64,000 bases of DNA, taken from the NCBI RefSeq assembly GCF_002157205.1, contig NZ_CP021358.1, positions 2,046,001 through 2,110,000 of the forward strand. The letters run 5' to 3'. Both the position numbers and the translations under genes were made by a program. Numbering within the stretch: position 1 is the stretch's first letter; every line of letters begins with the position of its first letter. This document shows, piece after piece, positions 52,071 to 59,996 of this stretch. Source of the stretch: Kushneria marisflavi (GTDB lineage: Bacteria > Pseudomonadota > Gammaproteobacteria > Pseudomonadales > Halomonadaceae). The notes below the pieces were generated by a model. That model saw only the letters and a program-made list of their open reading frames with translations. It was not told the DNA's origin and made no database searches.

Positions 52071-52487
52071 GAAAGTGGCCCTGGTAAAGAGTATGAAGGC
52101 CTTCAGACGCCCGATCGCAATCAAAACTGGGGGATGTGCCAAAATCCGGCGCGCCGGACAGGGCACCCTTTACGCTAAGTAAGATTAAGTAAAAAAATAA
52201 ACAAAACAACTACTTAAAAGCACTTAAGGTTCAGAGCTGATTAAGCTCTTGCGACTAACGTTCTAGTTCGATCATTTAGAACAGGCTAGGGGTTCGGATG
52301 ATCGTACCGATAGCCGACGCGACCGGGGTCCTGAAGATGCCCCCGATTATAAGGCGATCGATTTTTGAATGAGAGCGGTCAGAACGTGCATCTACACCAA
52401 ATGGCGCATTGTGCACAGGAAATTGCGCTTAAGGATGTATTTGAAACGGTTTGTTAACCGTTTAGTTACAAAATAAAGGAGCGCCGG
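52071..52487. promoter_or_regulatory. Long AT-rich leader of the carbonic anhydrase operon, with inverted repeats
   Basis: No gene is visible in these 417 bp. The region is clearly more AT-rich than its surroundings. It contains AAGTAAGATTAAGTA and ACTTAAAAGCACTTAAG direct repeats (about 52176-52228), AGAGCT-GATTA-AGCTCT (52233-52249), GTTCTA...TAGAAC (52260-52282), and, directly before the carbonic anhydrase ribosome site AAAGGAG, AAACGGTT-TGTT-AACCGTTT (52444-52463). It should hold the promoters of both divergent genes; the repeats are candidate operators. Confidence 0.5.
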
Positions 52488-53120
52488 ATGCGTTTTGTCG
52501 AGAGATTGCTGCTGGAAAATCAGGCTTGGGCCGGTGAAATCAAACATCGCGATCCACACATGTTTGATCGCTTGAGTGCCGGACAATCTCCGGAAGTGCT
52601 GTGGATCGGCTGCTCCGATAGCCGTGTTCCTGCCGAACAGATTTGTAATACCTCGCCGGGGGAAATGTTCATTCACCGCAATGTCGCCAACCGGGTCTGC
52701 CCGAATGAAGCGGGCTTTATGAGCGTTCTTGAATACGCTGTTGCTGTATTAAAGGTCCGTCATATCATCGTCTGCGGTCATCATCGATGCGGAGGAGTTC
52801 AGGCCGCAATGACAGATGAAAATACCGGGTTTTCTCATCTCGATAATCATCTGGATGGCATTCGTGATATCAGAAGAAGGCATGCCAATGAGCTGGCAAA
52901 AATGAACAATGATGCTGACCGTCTTGATCAAATGGTAGCGCTCAATGTAATCGACCAGGTCAGGACGCTTAGTGAGCTGCCCTTGATAAAGGCGCAATGG
53001 TCATGCCATCAGCGTCCGACAATACATGGGATGGTATATGCGCTCGAAACCGGAAGACTGCGCGAAATCGAACGCTGGGACGGTGAACACTGTGAGGCCG
53101 TTCAGGCATGTGCAGTTTGA
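52488..53120 (+). CDS. Beta-class carbonic anhydrase
   Basis: 210 residues, interconverts CO2 and bicarbonate. Zinc ligands are C42 with D44 in GCSDSR, H98 and C101 in VCGHHRCGG. Family-typical FIHRNVANRV follows. Good ribosome site AAAGGAGCGCCGG. The gene uses codons unlike its neighbours (for example three consecutive AGA/AGG arginines near 52870, frequent TTA and ATA-type codons), which suggests later acquisition or relaxed codon choice. The SulP transporter follows 40 bp downstream, a pairing known for bicarbonate uptake. Confidence 0.94.
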   Translation: MRFVERLLLENQAWAGEIKHRDPHMFDRLSAGQSPEVLWIGCSDSRVPAEQICNTSPGEMFIHRNVANRVCPNEAGFMSVLEYAVAVLKVRHIIVCGHHRCGGVQAAMTDENTGFSHLDNHLDGIRDIRRRHANELAKMNNDADRLDQMVALNVIDQVRTLSELPLIKAQWSCHQRPTIHGMVYALETGRLREIERWDGEHCEAVQACAV

Positions 53121-53160
53121 TCGTCGGTAATGTCAATATTCATGAAAAGAGACGGATAAC

Positions 53161-54723
53161 ATGAGCAAAGCATTTTCATTGAAGACATTGCCACAGGATC
53201 TGCCTGCCGGCATCGTGGTCTTTCTGGTCGCTATTCCCCTGTGCCTGGGAATTTCCCTGGCTTCAGGAGCGCCGCCGCTTTCAGGCCTGATTGCCGGCAT
53301 TATCGGCGGTATTGTGGTGTCGCTTTTCAGCGGTTCTTCCCTGAGTGTGTCCGGTCCGGCCGCCGGGCTGACCGTCATCGTGCTGGGCGCGGTGGAGCAG
53401 ATTGGTCTGAGCGGGCTTTTCATGGCCACGGTGCTGGCCGGGGCGCTGCAGCTGCTGTTCGGTTTTTTGCGTCTTGGCAAGATTGGCGCCTTTGTTCCCT
53501 CGGCCGTGATCAAGGGCATGCTGGCCGCCATTGGACTGATTTTGATTCTAAACCAAATTCCGCTGGCATTGGGCCTTTCGCAGGACAGTGACGTCTCGCT
53601 TTTAAACCTTGAAGGACTGGCCGCCGGGCTGTCGCCGGTGGCGCTGGCGATTGCGGCGGTGTCGCTGGCGATTCTGGTCAGCTGGGAAAAACCTTTCATG
53701 CCGGCGGCAATCAAGCGTTTTCCGGGTCCACTGGTGGCCGTACTGGTGGCTATCGCCATGGATCGACTGGCGCTGTCACTGGGTCTGCCCGGCGCTCTGG
53801 ATGGCGGGCAGCGCATTTCCCTGCCGGGATTGGGTGGGCCGGTTGATTTTATTGGTCAGCTGCAACTGCCGATGGTGTCTGATCTGCTCAAGCCACAGGT
53901 CTATATGACGGCCGTGACGCTGGCACTGGTGGCCAGTCTTGAAACCCTGTTAAGTCTTGAGGCCGTGGACAAGATCGACCCGCTCAAGCGTCATTCGCCA
54001 CCCCATCGTGAACTCAAGGCGCAGGGCATCGGCAACATGGTCAGTGGCATGGTAGGGGGGCTGCCGATCACGGCCGTGATTGTGCGCAGTTCGGCCAATG
54101 TGCAGGCGGGCGGACGTACACGCCTTTCAAGCTTTGTGCACGGCGTGCTGCTTCTGTGCAGCGTGGCTTTCGTGGCGGGCGCACTGGAATTTATCCCGCT
54201 GGCGTGTCTGGCCGCCGTGCTGTTGCACACCGGTTACAAGCTCGCCCGCCCGGCCACGATCCTTGCGCACTATCATCAGGGCTGGCAGCGCTTTGTGCCC
54301 TTTGCCGTGACGGTGGTGGCGATCATGGTCACCAACCTGCTTGAAGGCGTCATCATCGGCTTTTTGTGCGGGCTCTACTTTCTGGTGCGGGCCAACTATC
54401 ACTCCTCGGTCTCGTTTACCCAGCAGGATCGCCACGCCCTGCTGCGCTTTCATACCGATGTCTCCTTCCTCAATCGGGACAAGGTACGTTTCTACCTGGA
54501 TGACATCGCTGATGGCAGTCATCTGATCATCGATGCGCGTGAGGCGGCATTCATTGATCCTGATATTCAGGAAGACATCGATAATTTCGTTTATTCCTCG
54601 CATGAGCGCGACATCGTGGTAGAGCTCAAGCAGGTCAATGGCCTGACGGCCAGCTATCCCGCCTTGCGCCCTGTAGGTACCAATGTGCAGGAGGACAACA
54701 TGCCTGCAGCGCGGTCTGCCTGA
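53161..54723 (+). CDS. SulP-family anion transporter, probable bicarbonate carrier
   Basis: 520 residues with 10-14 membrane segments from residue 10 to about 400, then a short STAS-like domain (about 415-505; FHTDVSFLNRDKVRFYLDDI, HLIIDAREAAFIDPDIQEDI). SulP hallmark FSGSSLSVSGPAAGLTVIVL (about 57-76) is part of the substrate site. Shared operon with carbonic anhydrase argues for bicarbonate rather than sulfate; that is an inference from context. GC content and codon use are as in the rest of the window, unlike the carbonic anhydrase gene. Confidence 0.9.
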   Translation: MSKAFSLKTLPQDLPAGIVVFLVAIPLCLGISLASGAPPLSGLIAGIIGGIVVSLFSGSSLSVSGPAAGLTVIVLGAVEQIGLSGLFMATVLAGALQLLFGFLRLGKIGAFVPSAVIKGMLAAIGLILILNQIPLALGLSQDSDVSLLNLEGLAAGLSPVALAIAAVSLAILVSWEKPFMPAAIKRFPGPLVAVLVAIAMDRLALSLGLPGALDGGQRISLPGLGGPVDFIGQLQLPMVSDLLKPQVYMTAVTLALVASLETLLSLEAVDKIDPLKRHSPPHRELKAQGIGNMVSGMVGGLPITAVIVRSSANVQAGGRTRLSSFVHGVLLLCSVAFVAGALEFIPLACLAAVLLHTGYKLARPATILAHYHQGWQRFVPFAVTVVAIMVTNLLEGVIIGFLCGLYFLVRANYHSSVSFTQQDRHALLRFHTDVSFLNRDKVRFYLDDIADGSHLIIDAREAAFIDPDIQEDIDNFVYSSHERDIVVELKQVNGLTASYPALRPVGTNVQEDNMPAARSA

Positions 54724-54755
54724 TCAAGGCATTACCGATGACGGGTAGATACTGA

Positions 54756-54792
54756 AAGGGCGCCCTCGGCCTGTACGGTCGAGGGCGCCCTT
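54756..54792. terminator. Bidirectional terminator between SulP and regulator genes
   Basis: AAGGGCGCCCTCG (54756-54768) and CGAGGGCGCCCTT (54780-54792) form a perfect 13-bp stem with an 11-nt loop between the two convergent genes. Confidence 0.85.
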
Positions 54793-54819
54793 GTCATGTC
54801 GTGACACCGATCGGAAGGA

Positions 54820-55542
54820 TCAGGTGTCGGATGACGTGCTGCGAGAGGAGGGCGGCATGGGTGCCCCACCCAGGTTCTGACGTACCCAGTTCATGGCCTG
54901 AATACGGTTACGTACCTTGAGTTTTCGAAAGATGTTGTAAAGGTGCGACTTGACCGTATGTTCGCTGACAAACAGCTGATTCGCGATTTCGGTGTTGGAC
55001 GCTCCCGTACCCAGCAGGCGAAGAATCTCGAGCTCACGATGCGTCAGGCCATTGGCCGGCCGGAAGGCGTTGATCTGCTGACGGCGATAGAAACGAATCA
55101 GTCGCGTCATCAGATTGCGCGACATCCAGAGTTCGTCATTGATCAGCTTGGCGATGCCCTTGCAGATCAGGGCCAGCGAGTCGCGGCGATAGAATACGCC
55201 CTGCAGACGAAAGGTGGTCGCCAGATTGACGGCCTGGTTTTCATCGGCAAGGTTAAAGGCGGCCAGCGTCAGGGTAGCACTTTCGCTGGCGGCGCTTTCT
55301 TCCCAGTGATACATGTCCTTTTCATTGACATGATCGGCGTCCAGCAACACCACACGTTGTATGTCGTCTTCTGCCGGCACGGCATCCCGCGGTGCCAGCG
55401 TTTCTACTTCACAGCCGATTCGGTCCCGCACGTACTGCATGAACAGTTCGCTTTGCGGGTTGATCTCTGTCACCAGTAGTACGACTACCTTCTTTTCACT
55501 ATCCACGTCACTATCCACGGTGCCCCCTTGATGCCCGTTCAT
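54820..55542 (-). CDS. CsgD/LuxR-family regulator (right of SulP)
   Basis: 240 residues, same architecture as the regulator at 51387-52070: pseudo-receiver ([20 protein letters not shown] at the start, [13 protein letters not shown] as the acidic strand) and a C-terminal LuxR domain ([40 protein letters not shown]). Between the two proteins the helix-turn-helix is nearly identical while the sensor halves differ more. It converges on the SulP gene. The N-terminal 15 residues ([15 protein letters not shown]) are polar and could be dispensable; internal starts are possible. Confidence 0.86.
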   Translation of the reverse strand: MNGHQGGTVDSDVDSEKKVVVLLVTEINPQSELFMQYVRDRIGCEVETLAPRDAVPAEDDIQRVVLLDADHVNEKDMYHWEESAASESATLTLAAFNLADENQAVNLATTFRLQGVFYRRDSLALICKGIAKLINDELWMSRNLMTRLIRFYRRQQINAFRPANGLTHRELEILRLLGTGASNTEIANQLFVSEHTVKSHLYNIFRKLKVRNRIQAMNWVRQNLGGAPMPPSSRSTSSDT

Positions 55543-55772
55543 CAGCTCATGTTGTGACAGCCAACGACGAGGCTTTGCTCAAGCTTACTCCGAAACGGCG
55601 TCTGGAGCATCGCTCGGGCAGGCGCTGTTTTAACGGCCAATTCGTTGGTTAATATCACGCTATTTGTATCATGCCAGGTATGCTTCGGTCGGCTAATCCA
55701 CAACAATATGTTCCAGTGTGATGACATGGCGCTTTAAAATGGGTCGTCAATCACACCAGGGGATCATGCCTT

Positions 55773-56372
55773 ATGTCTGCTACACGCTCTCTCGTTGTCG
55801 CCAGCAATAATGCCGGCAAGCTGCGGGAGTTCCGCGAGCTGCTGGAGCCGCTGGCGTGGGAACTGACCACTCAGGCCGACCATGGTATATCGGCCGTTGA
55901 AGAGACCGGCTTGACCTTTGTTGAAAATGCACTGCTCAAGGCTCGTGCGGCCTGTCTGGGCAGCGGTCTGCCGGCTCTGGCCGATGACTCCGGTCTGGCC
56001 GTGACAGCACTGGGCGGTGCTCCGGGTATTTATTCGGCGCGCTACAGTGGTGTTCAGGGCAATGACCAGGCCAACAACGACAAGCTGCTCGAGGCGCTGG
56101 CTGATGTTCCCGAAGGTCAGCGTGGCGCGCATTATCACTGCGTGCTTGTCTATATGCGCCATGCCGAGGACCCGGTGCCCATCATCGTTCAGGGCAGCTG
56201 GCCCGGAGAAATTCTTTCCCTGCCGCGCGGTGAGGGCGGGTTTGGCTATGATCCCCTGTTCTGGGTGCCCGAGCAGGGTCTGAGCGTGGCTGAACTTTCT
56301 CCCGAGCTCAAGAATCGGATCAGTCACCGCGGTCGCGCGCTGACCGCCCTGCTTGAGCAGATGGAGCGCTGA
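55773..56372 (+). CDS. rdgB: XTP/dITP diphosphatase (RdgB/HAM1)
   Basis: 199 residues. Removes non-canonical purine triphosphates. LVVASNNAGKLREFRELL at the N-terminus binds the triphosphate; ETGLTFVENALLKARAA, ALADDSGLAVTALGGAPGIYSARYSG and GGFGYDPLFWVPE, then KNRISHRGRAL are the standard blocks. Stop and hemW start overlap (TGATG). The 230 bp before it hold no gene. Confidence 0.96.
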   Translation: MSATRSLVVASNNAGKLREFRELLEPLAWELTTQADHGISAVEETGLTFVENALLKARAACLGSGLPALADDSGLAVTALGGAPGIYSARYSGVQGNDQANNDKLLEALADVPEGQRGAHYHCVLVYMRHAEDPVPIIVQGSWPGEILSLPRGEGGFGYDPLFWVPEQGLSVAELSPELKNRISHRGRALTALLEQMER

Positions 56373-57547
56373 TGTCCTTCCTGCCGCCCCTGGCGCTATA
56401 TATCCATGTTCCATGGTGCGTGCGCAAGTGTCCCTACTGCGACTTCAACTCTCATGCGCTATCGGGTGCACTGCCCGAAGCGGCCTATATCGATGCCCTG
56501 CTGGCCGATCTTGATGCCGAGATGATCAACGTGCAGGGACGGCCGCTGACGTCGATTTTTATCGGCGGCGGCACGCCCAGCCTGGTCAGTGGCGCCGGCT
56601 ACCAGCGACTGCTGGCCGGCATCGAGGCACGCCTGACCCTCGCACCGGACATCGAAATTACCCTGGAGGCCAATCCGGGGACGTTTGAGCGCGAGCGCTT
56701 TCTTGACTTTCGCCGCGCCGGTATCAATCGGCTGTCGGTGGGGGTGCAGAGCTTTGACAACGACGCACTGGCCCGGCTGGGCCGCATTCATGATGCAGAT
56801 GAGGCCGTACGTGCCATTTCCACCGCTCGTGAGGTCGGTTTCGACGAGATCAACATTGATCTGATGCATGGCCTGCCGGGGCAGGACAAGGCCCGTGCGC
56901 TTGCCGACATCGATCAGGCTCTGGCGCTTGCGCCTTCGCATCTGTCCTGGTATCAGCTCACGCTCGAACCCAATACGGCCTTTTATTCGCATCCGCCGAC
57001 GCTGCCTGAAGAGGACGTGCTGGCCGACATTCAGGACGCCGGTCAGGCACGGCTGGAGGGTGCCGGGTTTCAGCGCTACGAGATTTCGGCATGGTCGCGT
57101 CCCGGACATGAGGCCCGACACAACCTGAATTACTGGCGCTTTGGGGACTACCTGGGGATCGGAGCCGGCGCCCATGGCAAGATATCGCGCCCGGATGATG
57201 AGGGGCTTACGATCGAGCGGCGCTGGAAAACCCGCCAGCCCGAGACCTATCTCGCCCGCCATGATGATCCGCGTGGTTTTCTGGCCGGCCACCGAAGGCT
57301 TTCACGCGATGAGCGCGGGCTCGAATTTCTGATGAATGCCCTGCGTCTGAGTGACGGCGTCCCTCGCGCGCTCTGGCATCAGCATACCGGGCTCGACGAT
57401 GCGCGTCTGGACGCTCACACTAGAGCGGCCATCGCACGCGAGTTGATGTCTGAAACACACTCACGCATTCAGGCCACGCCGTTGGGGCTTTTGTTTCTCA
57501 ATGATTTGCTGGCGCTATGCGATGATTCGGTTCTGGCCCGCTCATGA
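56372..57547 (+). CDS. hemW: Radical SAM haem chaperone HemW
   Basis: 391 residues. Radical-SAM cysteines C16, C20, C23 in VPWCVRKCPYCDFNSH bind the 4Fe-4S cluster. IFIGGGTPSLVS, TLEANPGTFE, RLSVGVQSFDNDALARLGR and DLMHGLPGQ are typical HemW/HemN-like segments. Lacks the extra N-terminal residues of true HemN, so HemW (haem insertion) is the better call. Coupled to rdgB. Confidence 0.95.
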   Translation: MSFLPPLALYIHVPWCVRKCPYCDFNSHALSGALPEAAYIDALLADLDAEMINVQGRPLTSIFIGGGTPSLVSGAGYQRLLAGIEARLTLAPDIEITLEANPGTFERERFLDFRRAGINRLSVGVQSFDNDALARLGRIHDADEAVRAISTAREVGFDEINIDLMHGLPGQDKARALADIDQALALAPSHLSWYQLTLEPNTAFYSHPPTLPEEDVLADIQDAGQARLEGAGFQRYEISAWSRPGHEARHNLNYWRFGDYLGIGAGAHGKISRPDDEGLTIERRWKTRQPETYLARHDDPRGFLAGHRRLSRDERGLEFLMNALRLSDGVPRALWHQHTGLDDARLDAHTRAAIARELMSETHSRIQATPLGLLFLNDLLALCDDSVLARS

Positions 57548-57634
57548 CGGGCCATACGTCAGGGCAGTGTCTGCCCTGCAGATTCGGAAAGATCGGGGGA
57601 TAGGCCCCGAACGGTACTCACAGGAGAGCAGGAC

Positions 57635-58300
57635 GTGAAGAAAAGCATCTGGATGGCGGCACCACTGGCCGTAGTCATGGCCGCCACGGGCTGTACCACT
57701 ACCAATCCCTATACTAATGAGCAGCAGACCTCGAGTCTGGCCAAGGGCGCAGGCATTGGTGCGCTGGTCGGCGGTGTGGCCGGTGCCACCAAAAGTGGTC
57801 ACCACCGTCTCGACAAGACCCTGATCGGTGCGGCCGTGGGCGCTGCCGCCGGTGGTGGCGTCGGCTACTACATGGACGCTCAGGAAGCCAAGCTGCGTCA
57901 GGAGATGCAGGGCACCGGGGTAAGCGTGACTCGTGTCGGCGATCAGATTCAGCTCAACATGCCCAGCGCCATTACCTTTGGCAGCGACTCCAGCGAGTTG
58001 TCCTCGCAGATTCATGCTCCGCTGGATGGCGTCATCAAGGTGCTCGGCGAGTATCCCGATACGCTGGTCAACATTGCCGGCTACACCGATTCTACCGGTG
58101 CTGCGGCCTACAACCAGCGCCTGTCCGAGCTGCGGGCTCAGGCCGTGGGCAACTATCTGGCCCGTGGTGGCGTCAACTTCAACCGCCTGATCATGCAGGG
58201 TTATGGCGCCAGCAACTACGTGGCCAGCAACGACACCCCTGAAGGCCGGGCGCAGAACCGTCGCGTCACGGTCACACTGGTGCCCAACGGCAACAGCTGA
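57635..58300 (+). CDS. OmpA-family lipoprotein, YiaD-like
   Basis: 221 residues. Lipobox MAATGC places the lipidated Cys at 20. A glycine-zipper hydrophobic region follows (about 37-80, GAGIGALVGGVAG and IGAAVGAAAGGGVGYY), then an OmpA peptidoglycan-binding domain (about 110-218, VNIAGYTDSTGAAAYNQRLS and NRRVTVTL). It tethers the outer membrane to the cell wall. Start is a GTG (57635) after AGGAGAGCAGGAC. Confidence 0.92.
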   Translation: MKKSIWMAAPLAVVMAATGCTTTNPYTNEQQTSSLAKGAGIGALVGGVAGATKSGHHRLDKTLIGAAVGAAAGGGVGYYMDAQEAKLRQEMQGTGVSVTRVGDQIQLNMPSAITFGSDSSELSSQIHAPLDGVIKVLGEYPDTLVNIAGYTDSTGAAAYNQRLSELRAQAVGNYLARGGVNFNRLIMQGYGASNYVASNDTPEGRAQNRRVTVTLVPNGNS

Positions 58301-58330
58301 TCATCGGATCGGCAGTTCTGCCGGCCGTGT

Positions 58331-58366
58331 CGTCGCCGCAGTCTGTTGACTGCGGCGACGCTTTTT
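58331..58366 (+). terminator. Terminator of the OmpA-family lipoprotein gene
   Basis: Perfect 13-bp stem CGTCGCCGCAGTC-TGTT-GACTGCGGCGACG followed by CTTTTT. It ends just before the ribosome site of rlmJ. Confidence 0.92.
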
Positions 58367-58378
58367 CAAGGAGGGAGC

Positions 58379-59227
58379 GTGCTTTCCTATCAACATGCAT
58401 GGCATGCCGGCAACTTTGCCGACGTGCACAAGCATCTGGCCCAGTTCGCGCTGATCGAGCGCCTGATGGAAAAGAACTCGGCCCTGAGTCTGATCGATAC
58501 ACATGCCGGTCGCGGCCACTATCCGCTGGAGGCGCCCGAGACCGCAAGGCTTGGCGAGTACCGTGACGGGGTGCTGCCGCTGTGGCGCACGCGTGATCAA
58601 CACTCCGGGCTGATGGCGCGCTGGTGTGACGCGCTGGCGTCTCTTCAGGATGATCCGGACACGCTGTCGCGCTACCCGGGGTCCCCCTGGTGGTTTGCCC
58701 GCACCATGCGTGACAACGATCGCCTGACCCTTTATGAACTGCATCCGGGTGAGCATCGCCATCTCGAGGATGCCTCGCTTGAAACGCCCCATGTACGTCG
58801 GCTCAAGCGCGATGGCCTCGGCGGGCTGGTGCATCAGCTGCCGGTTCGAACGCCCAGACTCTGCGTGCTGATCGACCCGTCCTATGAAGTGAAGGACGAG
58901 TATGACGCGGTGGCCTCGACGCTTGCGCAGGTTGTGCGCCAGATGCGCCACGCCGTGGTGCTGATCTGGTATCCGCTGTTGGGTGACGCGCGGCATCAGC
59001 GTTTGCTGGACGGCGTCAAAAGCCACAACATCGCCAAGGTGTGGCGCAGCGAGCTGACCCACCACGAGAGTGCCGGGGAGCGAGGGCTTTATGGCTCGGG
59101 ACTGCTGTTGCTCAACCCGCCGTGGCAGCTGGAAACGCAGCTTGATGAGGCGTTTTCCGAGCTTGCAGCGCTATACGGTGATCAGGCCTCTCATACCAGT
59201 GACTGGTGGATGCCCGAGCGTCCCTGA
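58379..59227 (+). CDS. rlmJ: 23S rRNA (adenine2030-N6)-methyltransferase
   Basis: 282 residues. LSYQHAWHAGNFADVHKHL at the start and SLIDTHAGRGHYPL (SAM site) are characteristic of RlmJ. The catalytic motif IV of N6-adenine methyltransferases, normally DPPY, reads DPSY in CVLIDPSYEVKDEY. Start taken as GTG 58379, with AAGGAGGG at the right distance; GTG/ATG further upstream would put the terminator stem inside the gene. Confidence 0.94.
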   Translation: MLSYQHAWHAGNFADVHKHLAQFALIERLMEKNSALSLIDTHAGRGHYPLEAPETARLGEYRDGVLPLWRTRDQHSGLMARWCDALASLQDDPDTLSRYPGSPWWFARTMRDNDRLTLYELHPGEHRHLEDASLETPHVRRLKRDGLGGLVHQLPVRTPRLCVLIDPSYEVKDEYDAVASTLAQVVRQMRHAVVLIWYPLLGDARHQRLLDGVKSHNIAKVWRSELTHHESAGERGLYGSGLLLLNPPWQLETQLDEAFSELAALYGDQASHTSDWWMPERP

Positions 59228-59249
59228 GGCGCGCACCAGGGATACCGAC

Positions 59250-59278
59250 AAAAGGCCCGCCATGATGGCGGGCCTTTT
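59250..59278. terminator. Terminator between rlmJ and pqiC
   Basis: AAAAGGCCCGCC-ATGAT-GGCGGGCCTTTT, a perfect symmetrical stem with A and T tracts, usable from both sides by the convergent genes. Confidence 0.92.
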
Positions 59279-59330
59279 GCTGTTTCAGGGCGTGTGTTTC
59301 AAAACCCTGGGATCACGATGCTCAAGCGGC

Positions 59331-59996
59331 TCAGGTCGAGTCGGCCGGCGTCGTACGAGCACGAGCGCTCTCGGTCATCATGGCCTTTTGTTCCTGCTGC
59401 GTAATCTCGTCGGCAATCTGTTCGCCGACGCTCTCCCAGCCCTGTGAAAGCGTTCGTATCAGCGCCGGGTAGCCGTCGTCATCGAGCGGGCGCTCGATCT
59501 CGAAGGGCTGTTGAGTCAGCAGATTGCCGCCGGCATCGCGCAGCTGATACTGCCCGGCCAGCACCGCCATGCCGTCATAGCGCCCCTGAAAGCGAGACAG
59601 CGATACTCGCACGCCGGTATCAGCGCGATCACCGGCCAGGGTCTCGCCCAGTACGCGATGATCCTTCAACCGGCCGCTCAAGGTACGTTGCAGGCTGCGG
59701 GTGAGCTGGGCACTCAGGCTATCGGCCCATAGATTGGCCTGGGCCTCGTTCACCTCGATGTCGCTGGTCTGATAGACCACCCCCTGGCCGTCAAGATAGT
59801 CGGCCAGCCGCACCGATGAGACCGCCACGGTCGGGGCGCTGTCGGGTAGCGAGACGCCGGGTTCGGGCGCACGCTGATCGGCCAGCGGCAGCGTATAACG
59901 GTGAAACTCGGTGGCCTGGCCGGCACATCCGGCCAGCGCCGTGAGTGCCACAAGTGCCGCGCCGCGCCAGGACGTGTGGAGAAGTTGCATCATCAT
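59331..59996 (-). CDS. pqiC: PqiC, membrane-integrity-associated lipoprotein
   Basis: 221 residues. Lipobox LTALAGC gives lipidated Cys24. The ABC-type auxiliary lipoprotein (DUF330) fold shows FHRYTLPLAD, VVYQTSDIEVNEAQANLWAD and SLQRTLSG. PqiC is the outer-membrane partner of the PqiB needle. The start overlaps the end of pqiB. Confidence 0.9.
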   Translation of the reverse strand: MMMQLLHTSWRGAALVALTALAGCAGQATEFHRYTLPLADQRAPEPGVSLPDSAPTVAVSSVRLADYLDGQGVVYQTSDIEVNEAQANLWADSLSAQLTRSLQRTLSGRLKDHRVLGETLAGDRADTGVRVSLSRFQGRYDGMAVLAGQYQLRDAGGNLLTQQPFEIERPLDDDGYPALIRTLSQGWESVGEQIADEITQQEQKAMMTESARARTTPADST

